From Cytophagales bacterium (lineage in GTDB: Bacteria; Bacteroidota; Bacteroidia; Cytophagales; Cyclobacteriaceae): DNA of 52,899 nucleotides. Both the position numbers and the translations under genes were made by a program. The stretch lies in NCBI GenBank assembly GCA_027317105.1, contig DAHVFH010000030.1, forward strand, positions 1-52,899, given 5' to 3'. Under the pieces are notes generated by a model that worked only from the letters and a program-made list of their open reading frames with translations, ran no database searches and was not told where the DNA came from. Positions 8,324-16,452 of the stretch are shown here, piece after piece (the stretch's first letter is position 1; each line of letters begins with the position of its first letter).

Positions 8324-9590
8324 AGACATGAGTTCATTCAAAATTCAATCCCGAAACTTATCGGGATTAAAATTTAAAATTCTGGGAATATTTTTAACAA
8401 TTTCCTCGTTTGCCTATTCCCAGAATTTAAGTTTAGAAGAAGCGGTACAAACTGCACTGAAAAATAATCTCGGAATAAAATCAGCCGAATACCAAATTGA
8501 TTATTACAAAGAGATGAAGAAAGCCGGCACTGACATCGGTAAGCTATCAGCCGTATGGATGCATGGCCAATACAACTCCTTGTATCAGGATAACAACCTT
8601 ACGCTACAACAAAATATTCCCTTTCCGTCAGCGATGGTCAACCAGGTAAAATTGGGCCAAGAGCAAGTAACTGGGGCGAAGCAAAATTTAATCGTGCAAC
8701 AAAACAATCTGGTCTATGATGTGAAGTCGATCTACCACGAAATGCTCTACCAAGAAGCACTAAAAGTATTATTATTTACCCAAGACAGCTTGTACAATGA
8801 TTTTGCCAATGCCTCTGCGTTACGATACAAAACCGGTGAAAGCAATTTGTTGGAGAAAACAACGGCTGAAACTCAAAAAATGGAAATCCAAAATCAACAG
8901 CAACGCAATTTGGCTGACATTGAAATTTCCGGGGCGCGATTGCAGGCTTTATTAAAAAGCGGAGAATTGGTCACGGCATCTGATAAATTAAAAAAACGGC
9001 CATTACCCCCTGAATTAGATTCATTGCAAATTAAAAATAACCCGTCTTTAAAATTAATTCAACAAGACGTAGCCATCAGTCGGCAGTTTAAACGTGTAGA
9101 GCGCAGTAAAATAATGCCTGATTTGATGGTCGGTGCGTTTACTCAAAGCTTGACGGGATTTCAAAAGACAAATAACACCGATGTTTTCTATGGTAGGAAC
9201 AAACAGTTTACTGGGTTTGAGCTGGGCTTGGCTATTCCACTTTGGATAAAACCCAATTTAGCACGCGCCAAGGCAGCTTCATTTCAAGAAGATGCCACAC
9301 GAAAAAACGCCCAGAATTATGAAACCGTCCTTGACGGAAATTATGCACAGGCTATTCTCGAACTGAAAAAAAATGCGGCCTCGCTTAATTACTACGAAAC
9401 CAGTGCTTTGAAAAATGCTGAGTTAATTTTGACTCAATCGCGTAAAGCGTTTCATGCCGGTGAGATTGGCTACATCGAATATTTGCAGTCGCTAAAGATT
9501 TCACTCGGAATTAAAGGAAACTACCTGCAAGCCATAAATCTATACAATCAATCTGTCCTCAAACTTGAATTTCTTTTAGGAAAAATTTAA
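8316..9590 (+). CDS. TolC/CusC-family outer-membrane efflux channel
   Basis: This 424-residue protein has the repeated alpha-helical hairpin pattern of outer-membrane efflux factors (LSLEEAVQTALKNNLGIKSAEY near the N-terminus and a second related half from about residue 230). It carries metals from the pump and adaptor across the outer membrane. The hydrophobic signal peptide, FKILGIFLTISSFAYSQ, only begins near residue 25. The preceding residues are encoded by the hairpin repeat that borders the four-helix-bundle insertion, so the N-terminus was probably rebuilt by that insertion. The start could be the ATG at 8316 (overlapping the upstream stop) or 8328. The adaptor gene follows by 12 bases. 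Confidence 0.9.
   Translation: MFKDMSSFKIQSRNLSGLKFKILGIFLTISSFAYSQNLSLEEAVQTALKNNLGIKSAEYQIDYYKEMKKAGTDIGKLSAVWMHGQYNSLYQDNNLTLQQNIPFPSAMVNQVKLGQEQVTGAKQNLIVQQNNLVYDVKSIYHEMLYQEALKVLLFTQDSLYNDFANASALRYKTGESNLLEKTTAETQKMEIQNQQQRNLADIEISGARLQALLKSGELVTASDKLKKRPLPPELDSLQIKNNPSLKLIQQDVAISRQFKRVERSKIMPDLMVGAFTQSLTGFQKTNNTDVFYGRNKQFTGFELGLAIPLWIKPNLARAKAASFQEDATRKNAQNYETVLDGNYAQAILELKKNAASLNYYETSALKNAELILTQSRKAFHAGEIGYIEYLQSLKISLGIKGNYLQAINLYNQSVLKLEFLLGKI
8340..8385 (+). repeat. Hairpin repeat, right flank of a four-helix-bundle gene
   Basis: It contains a perfect 8-bp hairpin, AATCCCGA (8347-8354) and TCGGGATT (8361-8368), with a 6-base loop, then AAAATTTAAAATTCTGG, which is inverted relative to the left flank at 7938-7970. 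The repeat lies inside the coding region for the extreme N-terminus of the TolC-type protein. Confidence 0.55.
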
Positions 9591-9602
9591 TCAACGACTC
9601 AA

Positions 9603-10757
9603 ATGAATCAAAACATAAAATTTCTCACCGTCTGTTCAGCACTTGCAATTTTTTCTTGCTCTGGAAATAGAATTAAAGACACGGAAAACGAAACAACTTC
9701 AATACCAAAGGCATTGAATGAAGTTTCGCTGACCGATGAGCAATTCAAGTCAATAGCGATTTCGTTAGGTAGCCTGAAGAAAAGAAACATCAGCGGAAGC
9801 ATTAAAGCCAACGGAATGCTTGATGTGCCTCCGCAAAACCTGGTTTCAATTTCAGCCCCCTTGGGTGGCTTTGTAAAATCTACCGAACTCCTTCAAGGCA
9901 TGCATGTAAATAAAGGACAGACGATTGTGGTGATGGAGCACCCGAATTATATCCAACTGCAACAAGATTATTTGGAAAGCAAAAATCAACTTGGCTTTTT
10001 AGAACAAGAGTATAACCGCCAGCTCGATCTTGCCAACGAAAATGTAAATGCTTTAAAGTCTCTTCAACAGGCGAAGTCAAATTATTTTGGCACGAAGGCA
10101 AAAGTGGAAGGACTCAAAGCCCGATTAAAATTGGTAAACATCAATCCCACCGACATTGAGACGGGTGAAATAAAGAGTACGGTCAACATTATCTCGCCCA
10201 TAACGGGATTTGTTTCTCAGGTCAACGTGAATATTGGCATGTATGTAACTCCCACCGACATTATGTTTCGCATTGTCGATACCGACCACGTGCATGGTGA
10301 GGCTCAGGTTTTTGAAAAGGATATTCCCAAATTAAAAGTCGGTCAGGTAGTGCACATTACGCTATCGAATGAAACCAAAGAGCGGCTTGCAAATGTATTT
10401 TTAATCGGAAAGGAAATTACACCAGAGCGAACTGTCCGCGTACATTGCCATTTTGTTGGCGAAGACCAGACCATGATTCCAGGAACCTATTTCAGCGCAT
10501 TGATCGAAACGGGATCGAATGCGGCCTTAGCGCTTCCGCTGAGCGCACTCGTGAATTTTGAAGGGAAGCATTACATTTTTGTTGAAAAAGACGCGGCAAA
10601 GCACGTTTATGAATTGAAGGAAATTGTAGTAGGCGCAACCGACAGTGGTTTTGTTGAAATTGAAGGAAATGAAAGCTTGCTGAATGATTTTCAAAATAAA
10701 GTTGTTACGCAGGGCTCCTTTGAACTACTCAATGTGCTGAAAAATGCTGCGGAATAA
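9603..10757 (+). CDS. Efflux RND periplasmic adaptor (CusB/CzcB type), lipoprotein
   Basis: The membrane-fusion protein of the metal pump, 384 residues. A lipobox ending at Cys19 (LAIFSC) predicts a lipid anchor. A biotinyl-lipoyl-like half-motif (SAPLGGFVKS, then GMHVNKGQTIVVMEHPNY) is followed by a coiled-coil hairpin (about 120-185), the second lipoyl half (SPITGFVSQVNVNIGMYV), a beta-barrel and the membrane-proximal domain. It bridges pump and channel in the periplasm. It is 12 bases from the channel gene. The Met/His-rich metal-binding N-terminus of E. coli CusB is absent, so the ion specificity cannot be read from it. Confidence 0.92.
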   Translation: MNQNIKFLTVCSALAIFSCSGNRIKDTENETTSIPKALNEVSLTDEQFKSIAISLGSLKKRNISGSIKANGMLDVPPQNLVSISAPLGGFVKSTELLQGMHVNKGQTIVVMEHPNYIQLQQDYLESKNQLGFLEQEYNRQLDLANENVNALKSLQQAKSNYFGTKAKVEGLKARLKLVNINPTDIETGEIKSTVNIISPITGFVSQVNVNIGMYVTPTDIMFRIVDTDHVHGEAQVFEKDIPKLKVGQVVHITLSNETKERLANVFLIGKEITPERTVRVHCHFVGEDQTMIPGTYFSALIETGSNAALALPLSALVNFEGKHYIFVEKDAAKHVYELKEIVVGATDSGFVEIEGNESLLNDFQNKVVTQGSFELLNVLKNAAE

Positions 10758-10811
10758 ATTTCATTCAAGTGTAATGGATTGGCTAATTTGCTGATCGAAA
10801 AAAAATAATTA

Positions 10812-11423
10812 ATGGTTGCCCTGATCACCGGAAGTTTATTGCTAAGTCTGCTTCATGCGATCATCCCCAACCATTGGCTTCCGGTTTTGGCTATTGGCCG
10901 GAAAGAAAAATGGTCGTTGGCCGAGATTACGAATGTTACGTTGATCAGCGGGCTTGCCCACGTGGCCAGTACACTACTCATCGGGTGGGGGCTGGCTTTT
11001 TTTGGGTGGGAGCTTTCGCGGAAGTTTGAAACGATCACAAAATTTTTTGCTCCCGTTGTACTTATTTCCATCGGGCTTATTTTCATTTATCGCCATCACG
11101 TGCACAAGCATTTTCATGTGGCTGATCAGCCGCACCAAAACTCTAAACGACAAATGATTTTTAGTCTGTCATTGGCGATGTTTTTTTCACCTTGCCTTGA
11201 AATTGAAGCTTTTTTTTTGGCCGCGGGCACAGAAAGTATCGCCTGGGCTTTTATTCTGTCGGCAATTTATTTCACCGTAACAATTGCCGGTATGTTGACT
11301 TGGGTGAAAGTGGCTTACCACAGCGCCAATAAATTCAACTGGCATAAGTTGGAGCACAATGCGGGAATAATCACAGGAGGAACGTTAATCGCCACAGGAT
11401 TAATTTCCTTTTTTATTCATTGA
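10812..11423 (+). CDS. NicO/RcnA-like metal permease, membrane protein
   Basis: A polytopic inner-membrane protein of 203 residues with about six hydrophobic segments. The first carries SLLHAIIPNHWLPV, which resembles the HxxxPDH motif of nickel/cobalt exporters of the NicO/RcnA and urease-accessory UreH-like families, within the LysE/DsbD-like fold. A His-rich cytosolic loop, RHHVHKHFHVADQPHQ, fits metal handling. It ends the efflux operon, 54 bases after the adaptor gene. It most likely moves a divalent ion between cytosol and periplasm for the pump; direction and ion are inferred. Confidence 0.7.
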   Translation: MVALITGSLLLSLLHAIIPNHWLPVLAIGRKEKWSLAEITNVTLISGLAHVASTLLIGWGLAFFGWELSRKFETITKFFAPVVLISIGLIFIYRHHVHKHFHVADQPHQNSKRQMIFSLSLAMFFSPCLEIEAFFLAAGTESIAWAFILSAIYFTVTIAGMLTWVKVAYHSANKFNWHKLEHNAGIITGGTLIATGLISFFIH

Positions 11424-11450
11424 AACATTTCAGGATTACGACAGCGGCTC

Positions 11451-11990
11451 TTATTTTTCGAAATAGGTTTTAATCTCCTCGTTAATTAAAGCAAAGCTTC
11501 CAAAGATTTTAGGACTCTTATTTCTTTTGAAGAAAATGATATTCCAGCCGGGTCTGTTGGCGGCCCTGATGTTCAACGTCCAAGTCTGCTTTTCGCCCAC
11601 AAATTTTATCAGCTCCTTTTCGGATGCGCTTATAGTTTTAATCCCTGCAGAGTCGAGATATTTGGACGCTTCATAATGATAAAACATGGCATCGTCTGCA
11701 ATGGTAGAAAAATCTTCCTCATTTCCTTTTTTCAACGCATCAATCTGCATTTCGTTTGGATAAATTAAAACGGAGCAGTCAACGTTTACCAACTGAAATT
11801 TTGAAGTGCCCAGTTCGTTTGGCACCAAATAGCTCTCCAGGTTTTGGTAATCAAATTCTTCTGTTTTTACAGAATCTTTCTTTGTCGATTCAGAGTTTAA
11901 ACTGTCAACGTCTTCCGGTTTTGATTTTTCAGCTCTTCGGTTGCAGTTCCAAAAGCTTATGCATAGAAGAATAAAGATGGCTTTTTTCAT
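11451..11990 (-). CDS. Putative lipoprotein of unknown function
   Basis: A 179-residue protein with a short signal sequence and lipobox (MKKAIFILLCISFWNC, lipidated Cys16), then a charged Ser/Lys/Glu linker and a compact C-terminal domain from about residue 60. No family is recognised. It is convergent with the metal-efflux operon, with 27 bases between the ends, and has its own promoter box 27 bases upstream of the ATG. Confidence 0.7.
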   Translation of the reverse strand: MKKAIFILLCISFWNCNRRAEKSKPEDVDSLNSESTKKDSVKTEEFDYQNLESYLVPNELGTSKFQLVNVDCSVLIYPNEMQIDALKKGNEEDFSTIADDAMFYHYEASKYLDSAGIKTISASEKELIKFVGEKQTWTLNIRAANRPGWNIIFFKRNKSPKIFGSFALINEEIKTYFEK

Positions 11991-12017
11991 TTTCTGAATT
12001 CAATTTAGAATAATTTT

Positions 12018-12025
12018 CAAAGCTA
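12018..12025 (-). promoter_or_regulatory. -7 box TAGCTTTG of the lipoprotein gene
   Basis: It is an exact TAnnTTTG match on the minus strand, 27 bases before the ATG of the lipoprotein gene at 11990. This leaves a short conventional leader. No clear -33 element is seen. Confidence 0.5.
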
Positions 12026-12127
12026 TCTCTTTTCAATTCCCCATGTCCAGATCAAAAAAAGCCACATCAAATTTGCCGACCACATCACGGCAATGACTTA
12101 GTGTGGGTGGTTTAGTTGTGTATTAAT

Positions 12128-12598
12128 TCATTGTTGAACGATATATTGTATCGCTTTCTTTGAGTTACTCAGCAATTTCTCTAGCTGTCCATCTTTACTT
12201 GCATAACCAACGGTTATCTCATTCGCTAATTCAACCATCATCATGTTTCTTATCTGTGCTGTTTTGCTAGTTACCCTTTTTATATCAGCTCCAAATGGAG
12301 CAACAATAAGTAATCTACCTTCATCTATGGGTTTTTTAAACACAGGTTCTATTTCCTGCTTTAAGCCCCGCGCAAGAACTACAATTATTGGCTGCTTTCC
12401 TTTTAACAGGTAGTGCAGCACATCTTTCTCTATTGTGCTATGGAAACCACTAATAACACACGTACCGACTTCTCGTTGTGCAATTGCCCAATCATAGCAC
12501 TTTAATACAGTAGATGCTGGAATTTGACGACTGCAAAAAAAGGCTGTTTTATTGAGTTTCAGCAGTTCGGCATTGCCTATTTGTGCTTTTATTGTCAC
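12128..12598 (-). CDS. DprA-like Rossmann-fold protein
   Basis: A 156-residue protein with the pattern LKLNKTAFFCSRQIPASTVLK, then GTCVISGFHSTIEKDVLHYLLKG, PIIVVLARGLK, and a final VELANEITVGYASKDGQLEKLL. This is the Rossmann core of the DprA/Smf superfamily, which includes single-strand DNA-binding recombination mediators and nucleotide-binding LOG relatives. It is half the size of a true DprA and lacks the C-terminal winged helix. It starts at a GTG 27 bases after the RhuM gene, and the two look cotranscribed. DprA-like proteins paired with RhuM in restriction-rich loci suggest an accessory DNA-handling or defence role; this is inference. Confidence 0.7.
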   Translation of the reverse strand: MTIKAQIGNAELLKLNKTAFFCSRQIPASTVLKCYDWAIAQREVGTCVISGFHSTIEKDVLHYLLKGKQPIIVVLARGLKQEIEPVFKKPIDEGRLLIVAPFGADIKRVTSKTAQIRNMMMVELANEITVGYASKDGQLEKLLSNSKKAIQYIVQQ

Positions 12599-12625
12599 GC
12601 TACAATTGTTTTACTTTTTCAGGCA

Positions 12626-13714
12626 CTATTTGTCTTTTTTCTTCGGTTTTGCTCCTTCCAATTTTTTTACGGCTTTATCAAAATCGCTTTCCATTATTTT
12701 ATCCTGCGCAACGCGATATTTTTCAAACTCACCTTCGGCAAGTGATAAAGCAACTTCGTGTGATACTTTCCCCTGATGTTTTAGAAGAGCTGTTTCATTG
12801 AACTGCAAAAATGCATCTAGCTTTACTATCCAATCTTTCATATTCATCACCACTCCTTTCAACGCCTGACTTTCGGCATAATCCAGGTACATGGTTACGA
12901 TGCGGTTCAAGCCATCTAATTCATTTTCGTTCAGATAGTTTTTTGCAATGCCCACATCTGTTTTCCGAATGCTTCCTTTAGGCGCATTCTTCCAGGTAGT
13001 TAAGCCCATGTTTTCTTTTGTGCTGTCCACTCTTGCCGTGATTAGTTCGGCTGCAGTTCGCCCTGTTATTGCCCAATGTAATTTATTTTGTACCGTGGCA
13101 AAAAAATCTTTAGTGCTTAGTGTTTCTTCATTATAATCGGCACTGCATTGCGAGTAGATGTCGGTTATTTTTTGGTAGAACCTCCGCTCGCTGCTGCGGA
13201 TGTCGCGGATGCGGGCAAGCTGCTCTTCAAAATAATCTCTACCGAAAATGTTGTTCGGATTTTTCAGGCGCTCATCATCCATAGTAAAACCTTTGATGAT
13301 GTATTCCTTTAATCGTTCCGTTGCCCAGATACGAAAGGCGGTTGCCTGCCTGCTGTTTACGCGATAGCCAACCGAGATAATTGCATCCAGATTGTAGTAT
13401 TTTACTTTTGTTTCCTGCGTTTTTCCTTCTATCGCACCGTGCTGAGTGGTATGTTCCAAAATGGAACTAACCACTTCTTCTTTCAATTCCCCTGTTTCAA
13501 AAACATTTTTCAAGTGTTTGGTAACGGCAGGTCTTTGCACTCCAAACAAATCGGCAATTTTTTGTTGGGTGAGCCACACGGTTTCGTTTTGTAAATAGAT
13601 TTCAACTTTTACGCTGCCATTGGGCGTGGTGTAAAGAAGAATTTCGTTGAAACGGGCTGCCCGATTTGCTGGTTGCTTTTTTTTTACTTTGCCTTTCTTT
13701 TTCTTCTCCTCCAT
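12626..13714 (-). CDS. RhuM-family protein
   Basis: A 362-residue protein of the virulence RhuM family. A Lys-rich tail (residues 1-20) precedes a short N-terminal domain with a helix-turn-helix-like WLTQQKIADLFGVQRPAVTKH segment, then NLDAIISVGYRVNSRQATAFRIWATERLKEYI and the conserved YFEEQLARIRDIRSSERRFYQKI and AELITARVDSTKENMGL blocks. Members are widespread, often sit inside type I restriction-modification loci, and have no established biochemical activity. Here it lies between the remnant of a restriction-modification gene and a DprA-like gene. The C-terminus, GAKPKKKDK, is again Lys-rich. Length is normal, so the gene is intact. Confidence 0.88.
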   Translation of the reverse strand: MEEKKKKGKVKKKQPANRAARFNEILLYTTPNGSVKVEIYLQNETVWLTQQKIADLFGVQRPAVTKHLKNVFETGELKEEVVSSILEHTTQHGAIEGKTQETKVKYYNLDAIISVGYRVNSRQATAFRIWATERLKEYIIKGFTMDDERLKNPNNIFGRDYFEEQLARIRDIRSSERRFYQKITDIYSQCSADYNEETLSTKDFFATVQNKLHWAITGRTAAELITARVDSTKENMGLTTWKNAPKGSIRKTDVGIAKNYLNENELDGLNRIVTMYLDYAESQALKGVVMNMKDWIVKLDAFLQFNETALLKHQGKVSHEVALSLAEGEFEKYRVAQDKIMESDFDKAVKKLEGAKPKKKDK

Positions 13715-13812
13715 AGTGTTTCAGTTACATAACCGTTACATAAGCAATAAACAGTAAATCAGTGATTTACGGCAATTAAAATCATAAGCTGGCGGCCCTG
13801 ATAACATAAGAA

Positions 13813-13962
13813 TCAGTCTTCCTCCTCCAGTTCCTTACCCATGCGGTATTTTATATCGTAGTTTGTGATGAAATCGAGTTCTTCATCTGTAAAGCCATAG
13901 TGTTTATGTGTAATATAGCAAAGGGAACGCAAATTTGACACTTTGCTATCGTGGATCAATCT
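13813..13962 (-). pseudogene. C-terminal remnant of a restriction-modification enzyme
   Basis: A stop-bounded open stretch of 49 codons without a usable start encodes KHYGFTDEELDFITNYDIKY followed by RMGKELEEED and a stop. A YGFTxEELDFIxNYDIKYRMG segment just before the stop is, as far as I recall, typical of the extreme C-terminus of Bacteroidota N6-adenine methylase/type IIG-like enzymes. The rest of such a gene, thousands of bases long, is absent; upstream sequence to 14150 shows no homologous frame. It is best read as the surviving tail of a deleted gene next to the RhuM and DprA-like genes. The exact enzyme class is uncertain. Confidence 0.5.
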
Positions 13963-14160
13963 CTAATATTATTGACACTCTATGCTAGTAAGGCGCATGG
14001 GGATTCAACTCCAGTCATACCTTGGGTGTCGTAGTAAGTTTGTGCATCATAGGAATTCCAATTTTTTCTTGCCTATAATCTTTAAACCCACTTTACGGAG
14101 TTGACAATTTAGTAATAGAGAGCAACAAAGAAGTATCTTCTTCATAACAGGTTAAAAGTA

Positions 14161-14190
14161 AAAAAAAGCCCGGAATCTCTTCCGGGCTTC
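14161..14190 (-). terminator. Rho-independent terminator of the beta-oxidation operon
   Basis: A 10-bp perfect stem, AAGCCCGGAA (14166-14175) with TTCCGGGCTT (14180-14189) and a 4-base loop, is followed on the minus strand by a run of T. It lies 32 bases past the stop of the acyl-CoA dehydrogenase gene. Confidence 0.85.
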
Positions 14191-14225
14191 GTCTTGATAC
14201 TTGAGTCTTACGTCTAACGTCTTAG
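14191..14225. repeat. Solitary copy of the GTCTTGATACTT repeat
   Basis: GTCTTGATACTT, then GAGTCTTACGTCTAACGTC, match the units flanking the four-helix-bundle gene at 16055-16420 (16042-16068 and 16421-16442). This copy overlaps the stop codon of the acyl-CoA dehydrogenase gene and abuts the terminator. No second copy or four-helix-bundle gene borders it. Confidence 0.6.
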
Positions 14226-16024
14226 AATGGATACGCCCCTTTTTCAATCGCGTAGTTGGCTACCTTTCTTCTTGCTTCCTTCAAGTTGTAAGGATCGATT
14301 TTAGTAAAGCGTTTCAAGCCCAGCAGCATCAGGCGCAGTTCATCGCCTTCGGCAAAAGCATAAATCGCTTGCTTTCCGGCAGAGGCTGCTTTCTCGATGG
14401 CTTCGTGCAAGTAAATCATCGCGATCTCTTTCTGTATCTCACAAGCTTTTTCGCCTTTGATGCCAATGAGTTTCTCCACACGCAGCAGCGCTGATTCCGC
14501 CACGTAAATTTCGATGAGCATGTCGGCAAGGCTCATCAGCACTTCTTGTTCATCGGATAGTTTGGCCATGAATTTTTGCGCGGCAGCACCCGAAACCATC
14601 AACCCTGCCTTCTTCAAGTTCGCCAATGCTTTTTTCTCTTTGGCAAAAGTGGCGGTGTCATCGCTGGCACCAAAGTCGGGGATAGCCATCAGGTCTTTTT
14701 GCACGGCCATGGCAGGCGTCATCAGATCCAAGGATCCTTTCATCGCACGTTTCATCAGCATGTCGATGGTGAGGAGCCGATTGATTTCGTTGGTGCCTTC
14801 AAAAATCCGGTTGATGCGCGCATCGCGATAAGCACGATCCATTGGCCCTTCGGCAGAGAAGCCCATGCCGCCATAAATTTGTACGCCTTCGTCTACAGAG
14901 AAATCCAACACTTCAGAGCCGTGCACTTTCAAGATCGCACATTCGATCGCAAATTCTTCTAAGGCTTTCAACCTTGATTTAGCCGAATCCATTCCACTGG
15001 CGATAAAAGCATTGTACGCGTCATCGATGTTTTGCGAGGCGCGGTAGTGCGCGGACTCAGAAGCAAATATTTTTGTTACCGCTTCGGCAATTTTGTGTTT
15101 GATCGCGCCAAAATTTGAAATCGATGTGCCAAACTGTTTGCGCTCTTTGGAATACTTGATTGCCTGGCTGATGGTGGCTTTTGAACCGCCCACTGCAGCG
15201 ATCCCTAATTTTATTCGGCCGATGTTTAAAATGTTCACCGCAATCTTAAATCCATTTTCGCGTTCGCTCAACAAATTTTCAACGGGCACTTTGCAGTCGT
15301 TAAAGAAGATCTGCCGTGTGGAGGAACCTTTAATACCCATCTTTTTCTCTTCTTCATTCATGGTGATGCCACCAAATGTTTTTTCCACGATGAAAGCACT
15401 CAGGTTTTTGTCGTGTTCAATTTTGGCGAATACGATATAGATATCCGCAAAGCCACCGTTGGTGATCCACATTTTCTGTCCGGTGATGAGGTAGTGTTTT
15501 CCATCGGGCGTCAGCACGGCTTTAGTTTTTCCTGAGTTCGCATCCGAGCCGGAGTCGGGCTCAGTTAGACAATAGGCCGCCTTCCATTCGCCCGTAGCCA
15601 GCTTAGGAACATATTTTTTCTTTTGGGCCTCGTTGCCATAGTATAAAATGGGCAAGGTGCCAATGCCCGTGTGTGCGGAGAGACCAACGGCTACGGAGTG
15701 TCCACCGCCAATCACCTCGGCCACCAGCATGGTCGTGTTGAAGTCCATACCGAAGCCACCTAGCTCAGTCGGAACGGAAGTTCCCAACAATCCCAACTCT
15801 CCCGCTTTCGTGAGAATGCTGGGCATGAGTTTAGGATCTTTCATGGAATCAATTTCATCCAGCCGTGGTGTAACTTCTTTATCCAAAAAGTCTTTGCATT
15901 GCTGCATGATCATTTTTTGTTCTTCGTTAAATTCTTCCGGAATGAAGATCTCGTGCGCTTGTGTTTCGCGGATCAAAAATTCCCCACCTTTGATTGCGTT
16001 TTTGGTTTGTGTTGTAGTACTCAT
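14222..16024 (-). CDS. fadE: Acyl-CoA dehydrogenase (FadE type, with C-terminal extension)
   Basis: A 600-residue FAD enzyme that carries out the first, trans-2,3-dehydrogenation step of fatty-acid beta-oxidation. The opening GGEFLIRETQAHEIFIPEEF and the length match Bacillus FadE-type enzymes. Visible signatures are CLTEPDSGSDANS and WITNGGFADIYIVFAKI (FAD and substrate site) and IYGGMGFSAEGPMDRAYRDA then RINRIFEGTNEI; the first Glu of FEGTNE is the expected catalytic base. After the usual 390-residue core, a helical extension of about 170 residues resembles VLCAD-type enzymes acting on long chains. It is the last gene of the marR-fadN-fadA-fadE unit and is separated from fadA by an inserted four-helix-bundle gene. 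Confidence 0.95.
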   Translation of the reverse strand: MSTTTQTKNAIKGGEFLIRETQAHEIFIPEEFNEEQKMIMQQCKDFLDKEVTPRLDEIDSMKDPKLMPSILTKAGELGLLGTSVPTELGGFGMDFNTTMLVAEVIGGGHSVAVGLSAHTGIGTLPILYYGNEAQKKKYVPKLATGEWKAAYCLTEPDSGSDANSGKTKAVLTPDGKHYLITGQKMWITNGGFADIYIVFAKIEHDKNLSAFIVEKTFGGITMNEEEKKMGIKGSSTRQIFFNDCKVPVENLLSERENGFKIAVNILNIGRIKLGIAAVGGSKATISQAIKYSKERKQFGTSISNFGAIKHKIAEAVTKIFASESAHYRASQNIDDAYNAFIASGMDSAKSRLKALEEFAIECAILKVHGSEVLDFSVDEGVQIYGGMGFSAEGPMDRAYRDARINRIFEGTNEINRLLTIDMLMKRAMKGSLDLMTPAMAVQKDLMAIPDFGASDDTATFAKEKKALANLKKAGLMVSGAAAQKFMAKLSDEQEVLMSLADMLIEIYVAESALLRVEKLIGIKGEKACEIQKEIAMIYLHEAIEKAASAGKQAIYAFAEGDELRLMLLGLKRFTKIDPYNLKEARRKVANYAIEKGAYPF

Positions 16025-16041
16025 AATTATTTAATTGACAT

Positions 16042-16068
16042 AAGTAGCAAGACGTTAGAAATAAGACT
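16042..16068 (+). repeat. Inverted-repeat copy, distal flank of a four-helix-bundle gene
   Basis: AAGTAGCAAGACGT, then TAGAAATAAGACT. It is inverted relative to 16421-16442, whose complement reads CAAGTATCAAGACGT, then AAGACTG. The unit overlaps the last codons and stop of the four-helix-bundle gene and ends 17 bases before the fadE start. Confidence 0.6.
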
Positions 16069-16420
16069 CTTGGCGCAACGTCTTGATTAAGCCAAAAGTC
16101 ATTTTTTGAATCTCTGAAATTTTAAGTTGAATTGGTTCTGATTCCTTATCGGAGATAAGCTCTAGATCCAAACTGAGTGTTAGAAGTGTTTCTAATTCAT
16201 AAGCTGAACCTAAACTTATATTTAGAAAGTGAGCAAAATCTTTATCCGTATTTCTTCCGCAGCCTTCAGAAATGTTTGTTGGGATTGAAACGACACACCT
16301 TCTTATTTGAGAAATCAATCCATATTTCTCTTCAGCAGGAAATTGTGTCGTCAATTTATAGATCTCTTTTACCAGTTGCCTTGAAATTTGCCATACCTTT
16401 AGCTCTTTGAAATTGTGCAT
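16055..16420 (-). CDS. Four-helix-bundle protein (S23 type) inside the fad operon
   Basis: A protein of 121 residues beginning with the family hallmark FKELKVWQISRQLVKEIYKL and continuing TTQFPAEEKYGLISQIRRC, then VSIPTNISEGCGRNTDKDFA and FLNISLGSAYELETLL. This is the free-standing four-helix-bundle family related to 23S rRNA intervening-sequence proteins and to retroelement Avd. It sits between fadA and fadE in the same orientation, with no metabolic link to fatty-acid oxidation. Inverted copies of an AAGTATCAAGACGT/AAGACT repeat touch both ends: one immediately before the ATG, one across the stop, so the final residues (SYF) are repeat-encoded. It looks like cargo of a small inserted element. 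Confidence 0.88.
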   Translation of the reverse strand: MHNFKELKVWQISRQLVKEIYKLTTQFPAEEKYGLISQIRRCVVSIPTNISEGCGRNTDKDFAHFLNISLGSAYELETLLTLSLDLELISDKESEPIQLKISEIQKMTFGLIKTLRQESYF

Positions 16421-16442
16421 CAGTCTTACGTCTTGATACTTG
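16421..16442 (+). repeat. Inverted-repeat copy, proximal flank of a four-helix-bundle gene
   Basis: CAGTCTTACGTCTTGATACT, then TG, lies directly before the ATG of the four-helix-bundle gene. It is inverted relative to the copy at 16042-16068, and the same GTCTTGATACTT unit occurs alone at 14191. Confidence 0.6.
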
Positions 16443-16452
16443 CCTCTTAAGG

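Noticed and set aside
12128..13714. RhuM plus DprA-like genes as a complete defence system
   Set aside because: No nuclease, methylase or other effector accompanies them intact; only a methylase tail remains.
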